From the NCBI RefSeq assembly GCF_003719335.1, contig NZ_RIAS01000007.1:186001-250000 (forward strand): a stretch of 64,000 nucleotides of DNA, written 5' to 3'. Below are positions 44,974-53,202 of the stretch, piece after piece. Position numbers and translations under genes: made by a program. The notes below the pieces were generated by a model. That model was not told the DNA's origin. It ran no database searches and saw nothing but the letters and a program-made list of their open reading frames with translations. The DNA is from Paenibacillus amylolyticus (GTDB lineage Bacteria; Bacillota; Bacilli; Paenibacillales; Paenibacillaceae). Each line of letters opens with the position of its first letter. Within the stretch, counting starts at the first letter, position 1.

Positions 44974-45049
44974 AACGTAAGACCCCTTTGTATAATGAGA
45001 TTCACTATTAACAGTATAAAACGAAATCATGAAGAGATACCTACTTAAC

Positions 45050-45067
45050 TTCTTAAGAATTCTTAAG
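45050..45067. promoter_or_regulatory. OmpR-type tandem site between the VTT gene and the vanR-like gene
   Basis: TTCTTAAG at 45050 and again at 45060 form a direct repeat with a 10-bp period; CTTAAGAATTCTTAAG is at the same time a perfect 16-bp palindrome. It lies 16 bp upstream of the -35 position of a TATACT -10 box (45106). This suits autoregulation by the adjacent OmpR-family regulator and possibly co-control of the divergent gene. Confidence 0.5.
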
Positions 45068-45133
45068 GCGATGCTGATCCGCTGGCTCTGTTAAAACGCG
45101 CGGACTATACTGGAAGGAACGGAGGGATTTCGA

Positions 45134-45832
45134 ATGAACAACAACAAGCAGATTTTAATTGCAGATGACAATAGTGAGATTCGTGAGATCGTGAAGATTT
45201 TGTTAGAAAGTGAAAACTACGAAGTCATTGAAGCCGTCGACGGTCAAGATGCGATAGATAAAGTAACGCAGGAAACAGATCTTATTATTCTGGATATGAT
45301 GATGCCCAATAAGTCGGGACTGAAGGCATGTCTGGAGATTCGTGAAAAAACGAGTGCACCGATCCTGTTCCTTACAGCGAAAACACAGGATTCAGATAAA
45401 CAACTGGCTTTTTCGTCCGGAAGCGATGACTTTTTGTCCAAGCCTTTCTCGTATACCGAACTGGTGGCAAGGGTCAAGGCGCTGCTTCGCAGATATTATG
45501 TATACCGGGGCAAGGAAAAAGTCGAGGAGGCCGAGCACATTGCGGTGAAGGATCTGACCATTCACAAGGATGCCAAATCGGTGTATATCGGTGAGAAAGA
45601 AATCTCGCTGACGGAAATAGAGTATCAAATTCTGTTGCTCTTGGCTTCCAAACGAAGAAAGGTTTTTTCAGCCGAAAATATCTATGAAAGCGTGTGGCAG
45701 CAGCCTTATTTTTATACTTGTAATAACACGGTAATGGTTCATATTCGCAATTTGAGAAATAAGCTGGAAGACGACCCGCAGCATCCTAAATATGTGCAGA
45801 CCGTTTGGGGGAAGGGGTACAAAATTGAATAA
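45134..45832 (+). CDS. VanR-like OmpR-family response regulator
   Basis: 232 aa; GGAGGGA before the ATG. Receiver: ILIADDNSEI, LIILDMMMPNKSG (acceptor Asp), FLTAKT, LSKPFSYTEL. Winged helix: KEISLTEIEYQILLLLAS, VFSAENIYESVW, VMVHIRNLRNKLEDD, YVQTVWGKGYKIE. Overlaps the kinase gene by eight bases. The pair resembles VanR/VanS-type two-component systems of Firmicutes, which mostly respond to cell-wall stress, but no resistance gene is next to it. Confidence 0.92.
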   Translation: MNNNKQILIADDNSEIREIVKILLESENYEVIEAVDGQDAIDKVTQETDLIILDMMMPNKSGLKACLEIREKTSAPILFLTAKTQDSDKQLAFSSGSDDFLSKPFSYTELVARVKALLRRYYVYRGKEKVEEAEHIAVKDLTIHKDAKSVYIGEKEISLTEIEYQILLLLASKRRKVFSAENIYESVWQQPYFYTCNNTVMVHIRNLRNKLEDDPQHPKYVQTVWGKGYKIE

Positions 45833-47162
45833 ACTGCTCATCGGGAAAAAACTAAAGCTCAAGCTGGTGCTTGCAATTATTCTGTCTCTGTTTGTTGCGG
45901 TAGGAACATTTATCGTGTTACAGGTGGTTGGCGAGACCGCGCTTGATAGTTATCTTAGTAAATCAACGTTTAGCGAAAACAGACAGCAGGATGCGCTCGA
46001 ACGATTCCAGACCATGGTAAGCAGTGAGCACTTGTCCACACAGGATCATCAGCGGCTCTCGGAATGGATTCGTGGGGAGCGGTATCTGGAGCTGTTTATG
46101 TTTGAACAGGATAAATTGATATATTCGTCCAACATACAAGCGGATTCTGCGATTAATGAAGAACTGTTAACTCAGTTCTTGCCTTCTCGCACACCGATTA
46201 CAACGGTGCAGTTTACAGATAAAACAGTGCAGATCTATCTGGTTGGTTTCTATGAATATCAATACTATAACCTGCTTTTGATTTTGACGGTATTCGCAGC
46301 CTTGATTGCGTTTATTGTTGCGTTCTTGCTCATGATCAATCGGAAAATATCCTATATTGGTAATCTGGAGCGTGAGATTAAAATACTGGAAGGCGGCAAT
46401 CTGGATTATAAGATTACTGTATCTGGTAAAGACGAGCTGTCATCGCTCGCAATGAGTATTGATGAGATGCGGAAATCATTTGTGGAACGGCTCGGTAGCG
46501 AGGAAAGGGTGAGAAGCGCGAATCGAGAGTTGATTACGGCCATTTCTCATGATTTGCGCACACCGCTCACGATTCTGCTGGGATACATGGACATTATTGA
46601 ACTGGGCAAATACAAGACACAGGAAGACCTGCACCAGTATATTCACAATAGCCGAGAGAAGGCGTATCAGATCAAGATCCTATCAGATAAGCTGTTCGAG
46701 TACTTCACGGTGTCTACTGCATCAGAGGAAGGGGACGTAGAATTCGAAATCTATGATGGAAGGGAGTTGTTTGATCAGCTCCTGGATGAGCAGCTAGCCT
46801 TAATGGAAAATTTCGATGTTGAGATGAAGCAGCAATACGGAGAACGGGCCTTTTTGATCGAGTTGAACCTTGTAGCGATCCGTCGTGTGTTTGATAATAT
46901 TTTTTCGAATATAAAGAAATACGCACACACGTCTTATCCAGTGCATATCGAGCTGTTCTTTCATCAGCAAACCTTAATCATGACGGCTCGGAACCGGATT
47001 AAACCTGTCGACAAAACGAAGGACAGTAACGAGATCGGACTCGTTAGTTGCCAGAAAATCATCGAACAGCATAACGGAACATTGAAGATATCTCAGGCAG
47101 CAGACACATTTATCTTACAGATCGAATTGCCTGTTATTCTCAGTAAAGAAGATCAGAAGTAG
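45825..47162 (+). CDS. VanS-like sensor histidine kinase
   Basis: 445 aa, starting with TTG inside the last codons of the regulator; GGGGAAGGGG lies at the right distance, while an upstream frame would overlap much more. Two transmembrane helices (about 12-35 and 145-170) enclose a small extracellular domain. HAMP follows (RKISYIGNLEREIKILEGGNLDYKI), then HisKA with ISHDLRTPLTILLGYMD. The ATPase domain is of the short variant: NIFSNIKKYA as N-box, then IGLVSCQKIIEQHNG in place of the G-rich GxGLGL box, and no clear DxGxG. Such forms are common among VanS-like kinases of Firmicutes and are not necessarily inactive. Confidence 0.88.
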   Translation: MNKLLIGKKLKLKLVLAIILSLFVAVGTFIVLQVVGETALDSYLSKSTFSENRQQDALERFQTMVSSEHLSTQDHQRLSEWIRGERYLELFMFEQDKLIYSSNIQADSAINEELLTQFLPSRTPITTVQFTDKTVQIYLVGFYEYQYYNLLLILTVFAALIAFIVAFLLMINRKISYIGNLEREIKILEGGNLDYKITVSGKDELSSLAMSIDEMRKSFVERLGSEERVRSANRELITAISHDLRTPLTILLGYMDIIELGKYKTQEDLHQYIHNSREKAYQIKILSDKLFEYFTVSTASEEGDVEFEIYDGRELFDQLLDEQLALMENFDVEMKQQYGERAFLIELNLVAIRRVFDNIFSNIKKYAHTSYPVHIELFFHQQTLIMTARNRIKPVDKTKDSNEIGLVSCQKIIEQHNGTLKISQAADTFILQIELPVILSKEDQK

Positions 47163-47357
47163 CAGCTTATACAGGCAAATGGGGAGTATAGGCAGTTTAG
47201 GCAGAAAGAATGCATGTTCACTTATTCGATGAAACTTCCAGGTGTCAGGAAGGGTTATATAAGAGAGCTATAGAAAAGGTCACATAGAAGAGTGGCGAAA
47301 AGAAAAAGTGTAAGTGGAAATGAAAGTACAAGTGACAACATGAGGGGAGAGAGTTTC

Positions 47358-50300
47358 GTGAAGAACAATCATACTCCACTGAGTAAAAATCGGGTTTTGG
47401 AAGAACTGGACTCGCTGGGTTATTCGAACCGAATGAAAGAGATTGCGCGGCTGGGACGGAATCATCTGGCTGTGGCCCCGAAAGAATACGCAGCGCTGCT
47501 CATTCAGCTACTGGACAGCGGGACAGCGTACGAGGCACATCTGGCACTAACCGGAGCTGGTGCGGTAAAAGATGCACAAGCTGTTATACACGCATTAAAT
47601 CATTCTAAGGCCGGGGTTAGGGGACGAGCAGCCTGGATGTTGGCAGAGGTGGTCATTGATCCGGGGTATAACATTGAATCCGAGATTGTTTCGATGTCGC
47701 ACCATTGCCGTCAGCAACTACTGCGAAGTATTGTGAAGTATGCCAGACAGGATTGGGCAGAACGTCTGTTGCCGATCGTATTGGAACGTTGGGGTGCCGA
47801 TGAGGCTGTTTTCCTACTATCCATGTGCGGTGAAGCAACGGTTCGCACACGACTGCCACAGCTTGGATATGCGATTGATAATTGGCGGGTAATTACGACC
47901 CGGTATCCTGATTTGGTCGCTGCTTACTTAGAAAATGCCTTAAATCAGGCATCGGAGAGCGACAGGCCCAGTGTGTGGTATGAGATGAGCACGGCGGTAG
48001 AGAAGCTGAGTATAGTAAGACCAGCAGTAGTCCTGGAATATGCATTGTCTTATGGTCCAAAAGAACAGATTCATCCTGTAATTAAGAATCAGCTGGGTAT
48101 CCTGATTCGGACTAGCCCTGAGCAAGTATTTGAGCTGCTCACGAGGCAGGAAACAAGGGCATACCTGCTGAACAACGGAGTTCCGGCGGGTGTGTTGAAA
48201 AAGAGAAGATACTTCACCACCGCGCATTGGACTGCAATGGTGACCATGCTTGCCGAAGCACCTTTTCAAGTGGCCAAGGTGCTGGATACGCTTGCCCCTT
48301 CGAGCCGTGAAGCGTTATTTAATGCGGCGTATCCGGAGCAGGAGCGAACGAATCGAGTGTTCCCTATGACCTTGCTCGATGTACTGCCGCATCAGTTGCG
48401 CGACAAGGAAGCGGTTCGCATGCTTAACCTGCGAGAAGTCAAGGAAGACCGGGGAAGAACGTTCGATATGACAGCACGTCGCCTGATTATACAAGTTAGA
48501 GAAACGCTGGAACAGTCTGTTCAGGTATCGAATGCGGATGAGCGTGCTACGGCGTATTCCCGGTTGATACAAAGCACGGCTTTGTCCCGTAGTGGGATGG
48601 AGGAAACAATACGCTTTCTGACAAGGGTAAAAAACGATCAGGACCCGGTACGTTTCATCGTCATGGCTGAACTATCGAGATGTCCAGTCACGATGTTTAA
48701 GGAAGAGCATGTGCCACATCTGACGATCCTGGTCGACAGTGTCATTGAGGCGAGAGATACTTCACATGGAACCAGAACCGCAGTCGAGCAATTGGCTTTT
48801 ACCGTTCTGCGGGAGCATGCAAATGAACCGGAGCGTCCCTTGTTCCAATTCGCACTTAGAACACTCAAGCGTATGGCGATGCGTGATGGGCAGTTTATGT
48901 TATTTTCCAGAGAGTGGGAGAGTCTGCCGCAGGCCGCGCTAGAAACCTTATTTGAGGAGATCTATGCCATGGGTATAGAAGCGAATAAACGGGAGAGTGA
49001 CTACGTCGTTCTACAGATGGCTAGTGCATTTGGCAAAGCAATTGATCGATTGCCCAAACTCCATGATCTGCTCGAGGAATTGGTGAAGGGTAAAAAATCA
49101 GCGGCTCAAGCCGTCAGGTACTGGCTGGCACCCTACAAGACCAGGGATAAACGGGTTAGGGAACTGCTGGACCTTGATCCGACATTCATCTCATTCTACG
49201 AAGTGTTCGAGCACTTGCACCTGAAACGTCAGGAGTGGCTTGATCCGTTTATCTCCGGCAAAGTCCTCAAAGGCAAGCATTTAACAGGGAAAACGATCTA
49301 TCTCGTTCCGGCTTATAATGGCTTTTACCGCTGGTTGCCTCGTCAGCAACAGGCGCTGGCTTCGCTGCTTGACCGGGTGGCACAAGACAACAAGCGAAGC
49401 TTCTATGAGCGTGCAAATGCGATGCGGAGTTTGGCGGGCATGCCGGATTATCGCTCGAATCAGCCGTTAGAGAAGCTGTTAACTGATCCAGAAGTACATA
49501 TTGTCGAGGCTGCACTGCATGCCTTTTCGCTAACGGAGGAACCGGAAGAGGCTCTTCCGGTGTTATTAAATAATCTGGATGGAGATCGTGCACGAGTGGC
49601 GATGTATTCTATTCCGCGGTGTGCACGCAGGGTGAATCCGGTGCTGCTCACGTCCATGCTTTCGGACCTGTTAGACCGGGAGAAACTCAAGATTACAGTG
49701 CGGAAAGAAGCAGTGCGACTGCTGGGAGCCTATAAAATCCGCGAGAGTGTGACCTTACTCGTCCGGGAATTCGAAAAGCCAAACAGGCACAAGGATGTCA
49801 TCATTGCCATTGGTCATGCGGCCAGACAATGTCTGGATGATGAGCGAAGCTGGGCAATGATGAGTGTTATGGCGTCTTCTTCGGATCGAGACATTGCACG
49901 CAGTTTGCTGAATCAGCGTCCCGATGAACTTCCGGTGGAAGCGCGGCAGCGATATTTACAATGGATTACGGAGATTGCAGGTCATGATGACCCGATTGTA
50001 TCGATGGAAGCTTTTCATGCCATGTCACGTTGGGGAAAGGTAAGTGCAGAGGTTATTGCAGATTGTGCTGGCACAGCGCTGAGCAATCTCCAGGAGGGTA
50101 CACGCTGGAAATCTGCACTCCATGCCTTCGTCACGGTTTGCAAAGACGGGAAGGTGAATGATCGGGTCATGCAGGTCACTCGGGAATTGGCACAAGCAAA
50201 GGTGGAGGACGACTGGAACGCAGGCAGTGAGCGGGATTTGCCGCATCGTCAGCGACTGCACCAGTTGATTGACTCGCTTGTCTCGTTATCTCCACTGGTG

Positions 50301-50738
50301 AAAAGGAAACTTGCTCCGTTATATGCAGCCATGATCGAGACTCTTCAGCAACATGAAATGCTGAAACTCACCGTGATTCGTCTGCACTTGGCTGCGATGG
50401 ACTGGAGCCAGCCGGATCAAGTGATCACCCGGTTGTATCCTGTCATTGACGTTGCAAATGCGAATCCGGTTGTACTGAACTCGGTGGATCGGCAGGTTAC
50501 ACGTACAGTGCTCGATAGCAAAGGGTATTGGAATCCTGAACATCTGCTTCACATCGTAGATGTGTTGAGAGCGCGGGCGGATATAACTTCTTCATGGATT
50601 GGACTCTCTTTGCTCAAGATTGCTGGAGAGGAACTATTATGGAACCAGGATTGCCGCGAACGCCTGAGAGCATACCGGCAACATGAGCAAGAAGCGGTTC
50701 GTCTGCTGGCGTTGGATAGTTGGACAATACTTGAATAA
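47358..50738 (+). CDS. large HEAT-repeat-like protein
   Basis: 1126 aa from a GTG (VKNNHTPLSKNRVLEEL) eight bases behind GAGGGGAG; earlier GTG/ATG codons have no such site. All-helical sequence with HEAT/armadillo-like pairs, for example EYAALLIQLLDSGTAYEAHLAL, DAQAVIHALNHSKAGVRGRAAW and PVLLNNLDGDRARVAMYSIPRCA. No signal peptide or membrane helix, no catalytic motif, so probably a cytoplasmic scaffold or binding protein. I do not recognise a named family. Single gene; terminator follows at once. Confidence 0.8.
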   Translation: MKNNHTPLSKNRVLEELDSLGYSNRMKEIARLGRNHLAVAPKEYAALLIQLLDSGTAYEAHLALTGAGAVKDAQAVIHALNHSKAGVRGRAAWMLAEVVIDPGYNIESEIVSMSHHCRQQLLRSIVKYARQDWAERLLPIVLERWGADEAVFLLSMCGEATVRTRLPQLGYAIDNWRVITTRYPDLVAAYLENALNQASESDRPSVWYEMSTAVEKLSIVRPAVVLEYALSYGPKEQIHPVIKNQLGILIRTSPEQVFELLTRQETRAYLLNNGVPAGVLKKRRYFTTAHWTAMVTMLAEAPFQVAKVLDTLAPSSREALFNAAYPEQERTNRVFPMTLLDVLPHQLRDKEAVRMLNLREVKEDRGRTFDMTARRLIIQVRETLEQSVQVSNADERATAYSRLIQSTALSRSGMEETIRFLTRVKNDQDPVRFIVMAELSRCPVTMFKEEHVPHLTILVDSVIEARDTSHGTRTAVEQLAFTVLREHANEPERPLFQFALRTLKRMAMRDGQFMLFSREWESLPQAALETLFEEIYAMGIEANKRESDYVVLQMASAFGKAIDRLPKLHDLLEELVKGKKSAAQAVRYWLAPYKTRDKRVRELLDLDPTFISFYEVFEHLHLKRQEWLDPFISGKVLKGKHLTGKTIYLVPAYNGFYRWLPRQQQALASLLDRVAQDNKRSFYERANAMRSLAGMPDYRSNQPLEKLLTDPEVHIVEAALHAFSLTEEPEEALPVLLNNLDGDRARVAMYSIPRCARRVNPVLLTSMLSDLLDREKLKITVRKEAVRLLGAYKIRESVTLLVREFEKPNRHKDVIIAIGHAARQCLDDERSWAMMSVMASSSDRDIARSLLNQRPDELPVEARQRYLQWITEIAGHDDPIVSMEAFHAMSRWGKVSAEVIADCAGTALSNLQEGTRWKSALHAFVTVCKDGKVNDRVMQVTRELAQAKVEDDWNAGSERDLPHRQRLHQLIDSLVSLSPLVKRKLAPLYAAMIETLQQHEMLKLTVIRLHLAAMDWSQPDQVITRLYPVIDVANANPVVLNSVDRQVTRTVLDSKGYWNPEHLLHIVDVLRARADITSSWIGLSLLKIAGEELLWNQDCRERLRAYRQHEQEAVRLLALDSWTILE

Positions 50739-50747
50739 CATCACAGG

Positions 50748-50786
50748 AAAAGCGGTACAGAGATTATTCTGTACCGCTTTTTTGGC
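50748..50786 (+). terminator. strong terminator
   Basis: AAAAGCGGTACAG and CTGTACCGCTTTT form a perfect 13-bp stem with loop AGATTATT and a T run, ten bases after the HEAT-repeat gene. It could serve the convergent minus-strand gene as well. Confidence 0.9.
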
Positions 50787-50824
50787 ATGATTTAATGTTC
50801 AGAAGAACATGGTTCAGTGAAGGT

Positions 50825-51316
50825 TTAGCGGCCCGCATTAATGGATTCAAACATCTGCTCTTCATATTTCAGTACACTGTCGCTTCCGGGCTTGGTTACT
50901 CCGGTGTATACATTTTTGGTATTGTGATAGAAGGCTTCAGCCAAATCCCTGAGACGGTCAAGATCATGATGCTTCAGGGCAATAGCCTGGAATATACCGC
51001 TTAACATATATTTGTCGTCTGAACTATCGTCAAGATATCTCAAATTAAGAAACTCATTGAGAACATATACTTTGAATTCCTCAAGCTCTTCAGTAGTGGG
51101 GACATATTCCTTAGCGAGCTTCTCTACTGCAGCAGCCTTTTCCTTCGGGGATTGCTGGTTGTTTGCGATTTGATCAATCTGTTCTTCCCAAGCAGAGGAA
51201 GGGGGTTCATCCTGAATAGAGACAGCAGGTGACACATCACTACCGGCTCCACTGTAGAACATCAATGTCGTAAAAGTGTACATCAGGAATGATAACATAA
51301 ACGCAATCTCTTTCAT
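50825..51316 (-). CDS. hypothetical protein with N-terminal membrane segment
   Basis: 163 aa; GGAGG seven bases before the ATG. A hydrophobic helix (FMLSFLMYTFTTLMFYSG, residues 6-23) without lipobox looks like a signal anchor. The rest is acidic and helical (QIDQIANNQQSPKEKAAAVEKLAKEYVP, LEEFKVYVLNEFLNLRYL), probably outside the membrane. No family recognised and no operon partner. Confidence 0.65.
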   Translation of the reverse strand: MKEIAFMLSFLMYTFTTLMFYSGAGSDVSPAVSIQDEPPSSAWEEQIDQIANNQQSPKEKAAAVEKLAKEYVPTTEELEEFKVYVLNEFLNLRYLDDSSDDKYMLSGIFQAIALKHHDLDRLRDLAEAFYHNTKNVYTGVTKPGSDSVLKYEEQMFESINAGR

Positions 51317-51532
51317 TTTTTTCCTCCATTGTATATTTATATAGAGTAGTGTACCAGAGATTCGAAAGACATGTCATGTAATGTAGATTTAATTAAACAT
51401 GCAAATAAGTTCTAGATGTCAAAATAATAAATTTACTTTAAAGCGGAGAAGTGTTAGTATGTGGTGGAAAATGTTAGAAAAAGGATCTGAATTATGCTTC
51501 TACATGATCTGCACTCAAGGAGGCATCCCGTA

Positions 51533-52609
51533 TTGAACATTGTATTTGTCGTGGATATTGTGCTCAGTGGCCGAGGTGGTATGGAGACAGCCCTTTCGTT
51601 AATCTATCATGAGCTCAAACAGAAACATGATATCACCGTGATTTTAAGAGGGGAGTCTGCAGATGATGCCTGGGAAGAGGGGATAAATACGATCACTTTG
51701 TCTGCCAAGATCAATGATTTTATCCCAAAGCATATTTTGTTCAATATGTATTCTGCTGCCTTGGCGAACGTCATGAAAGACCTTCCGAGAGCAGATATCA
51801 TCGTCTCGACAGGTGCTATTGGCGTGAAAGCTTCAACGATGGCAGTGAAGCGGTTAGATATTCAAGTACCGGTGGTTAGCTGGCTTCATTTTAATCTGGA
51901 TTTTTACTATCAATTCTTCGAAGATTTACGTGCCGCGGATGGCCATCTGGCGATCAGCGAAGGGAATTTAAGAGATTTAAACTGTGTTTTTCCCGAAAAA
52001 CAAAACAAGCTGGTCTATAATCCCGTGAAATTTGATAACATTCCATATGTGAACAGAGCACCTCATCCCGTATTTCTGGTTGTTGGAAGACTGGCCAAGG
52101 TGAAAAATGTGGATCAGATCTTGAGGGCTTTTTCTCCTTTGCAAAAAGAATACTTTGAATTACACATCATTGGTGATGGTAATCAATATGAATCTTTAGT
52201 AGAACTGTCCAGGCAACTGGGACTGCAGAATCACGTGGTCTGGTATGGGTGGCAACCAAGGCCATGGGATACGGTGATTAGTGCGACTTCACTAGTCCTG
52301 GCATCGGATACAGAACCGTTTGGGCTGGTTCTGATTGAAGCCCTTGCTAGAGGCATTCCGGTGATCTCCAGCAACTGCAAGTATGGGCCAGGAGAGATTA
52401 TAAATGACAGCAATGGCTGGCTGTATGAGCCTGATAATCTGAAGCAACTGACGTCTATTTTGGATGGCGTTATGCAAGGACGCTTGCCGCTTCCTGCACC
52501 AGAATTATGCAGAGAGTCGGTGAGAAGTTACGCCGTGCAAAGCATCGCTGAACGTTTTGAACAGGCGCTCCAGGACATTGAAAATGACCAAGCTATTCAA
52601 CAGAAATGA
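51533..52609 (+). CDS. GT4-family glycosyltransferase (GT-B fold)
   Basis: 358 aa, starting with TTG nine bases after a perfect AAGGAGG; an ATG at 51494 has only a weak site. N-terminal domain NIVFVVDIVLSGRGGMETALSLIY with the Gly-rich acceptor loop; C-terminal nucleotide-sugar domain VFLVVGRLAKVKNVDQILRAF, LHIIGDGNQYESL, and EPFGLVLIEALARGIPVISSN (the E-x7-E motif of GT4). Similar to WaaB/EpsD-like enzymes that use UDP- or GDP-sugars. It points in the same direction as the RiPP operon and ends 400 bases before it, with a separate promoter in between. It may act on a wall or exopolysaccharide or on the peptide product; position alone does not decide. Confidence 0.85.
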   Translation: MNIVFVVDIVLSGRGGMETALSLIYHELKQKHDITVILRGESADDAWEEGINTITLSAKINDFIPKHILFNMYSAALANVMKDLPRADIIVSTGAIGVKASTMAVKRLDIQVPVVSWLHFNLDFYYQFFEDLRAADGHLAISEGNLRDLNCVFPEKQNKLVYNPVKFDNIPYVNRAPHPVFLVVGRLAKVKNVDQILRAFSPLQKEYFELHIIGDGNQYESLVELSRQLGLQNHVVWYGWQPRPWDTVISATSLVLASDTEPFGLVLIEALARGIPVISSNCKYGPGEIINDSNGWLYEPDNLKQLTSILDGVMQGRLPLPAPELCRESVRSYAVQSIAERFEQALQDIENDQAIQQK

Positions 52610-52636
52610 ATTGTTCACAGAATATTCAAAAAATAG

Positions 52637-52665
52637 TTGACACAGCAAAAGAATGGAAGTATTCT
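52637..52665 (+). promoter_or_regulatory. near-consensus SigA promoter of the RiPP operon
   Basis: TTGACA (52637) and TATTCT (52660) are separated by exactly 17 bp. It is the best SigA-type promoter noticed in the region and lies 349 bases upstream of the precursor start, which implies a long untranslated leader. Confidence 0.6.
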
Positions 52666-53013
52666 AGAAAAAAATTCAATTAAATGAAATAAAATACATT
52701 GTACTCCAAGAAGAATTACACATGTTCATACCATGCACATGGACTCTACAGCATATCCAATTACAAAATCTAATGTGAATTAATTTGATGTTCACGTTAA
52801 CTTCCTAGAATGACCTCTCGATCTCCTTCCTTTCTTTTTTAACTAGACTTGAAAGTGCAATCTTTGTGCTAGACAAGCCTTTACCCCATTCGTTCAACGT
52901 TTGAATCGTTCAGCTTTTTTGTTTTCTCTTACAGCTTCCTCTTTCAATAAACCTTTTTTGCTCAAAATGCAAGCGCTTACCTTACGTTGTTATATGAGAG
53001 GAGGTGAGAAGAC
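52666..53013 (+). other. long T-rich leader of the RiPP operon with a cre-like site
   Basis: No coding frame of interest. A small perfect hairpin CCATG-CA-CATGG is at 52731-52742, and a GTGAA/TTCAC hairpin lies near 52775. ATGCAAGCGCTTACC (52967-52981) fits the WTGNAANCGNWNNCW catabolite-responsive element at all but the last base, and its centre AAGCGCTT is palindromic. It ends 32 bases before the precursor ATG, so if real it would act as a CcpA roadblock inside the leader. The Shine-Dalgarno GAGAGGAGGTGAG is at 52997-53009. Confidence 0.45.
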
Positions 53014-53130
53014 ATGACGAATTATAAAAAACCGACTTTTCGCAAATTGGAATCCGCAGCGATTGCTGTTGCAGCAGGTTGTGGCTGTGGTTGCGCATTT
53101 TCAGTGGGCGCCGGTTATGGATCTTGCTAA
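53014..53130 (+). CDS. RiPP precursor peptide, cysteine/glycine-rich core
   Basis: 38 aa, missed by length filters; strong GAGGAGGTGAG site. The leader contains Y4-K-K-P7-T-F9-R-K-L12, a YxxPx(hydrophobic) motif like that which PqqD-type proteins recognise in lasso peptide leaders. Then comes a helix-like ESAAIAVAA stretch and the core GCGCGCAFSVGAGYGSC: Cys 23, 25 and 27 in a GCGCGC run and a final Cys 38. No charged residue after Glu13. Genes for a radical SAM/SPASM enzyme and a PqqD protein follow at once, so the Cys residues are likely sites for thioether (sactipeptide-like) bonds or S-glycosylation. The cleavage site is unknown; the AA-G22 boundary is a guess. Confidence 0.8.
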   Translation: MTNYKKPTFRKLESAAIAVAAGCGCGCAFSVGAGYGSC

Positions 53131-53154
53131 TCATTTATTGTTCATGAACACACA

Positions 53155-53178
53155 AAGAGGCCTGTTTATCGGCCTCTT
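53155..53178 (+). terminator. attenuator-like hairpin between precursor and maturation genes
   Basis: A perfect 8-bp stem AAGAGGCC/GGCCTCTT with loop TGTTTATC lies 24 bases after the precursor stop and 25 before the next start. It has only a weak T tail (ATCTTGATT), so partial termination or RNA protection is more likely than a full stop; such hairpins allow more precursor than enzyme mRNA. Confidence 0.6.
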
Positions 53179-53202
53179 ATCTTGATTATTGGAGGCATGT
53201 TC

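Noticed and set aside
47292..47357. N-terminal extension of the HEAT-repeat protein (AKRKSVSGNEST)
   Set aside because: GTG 47292 and ATG 47340 lack a ribosome binding site, whereas GTG 47358 has GAGGGGAG at eight bases.
52990..52995. TTATAT as -10 box of the precursor gene
   Set aside because: Transcription would start inside the Shine-Dalgarno sequence, leaving no usable leader.
53014..53130. Lasso or lanthipeptide precursor
   Set aside because: The leader has a lasso-like YxxP motif, but no cyclase, transglutaminase-like protease, LanB/C/M or YcaO gene is present; radical SAM maturation fits better.
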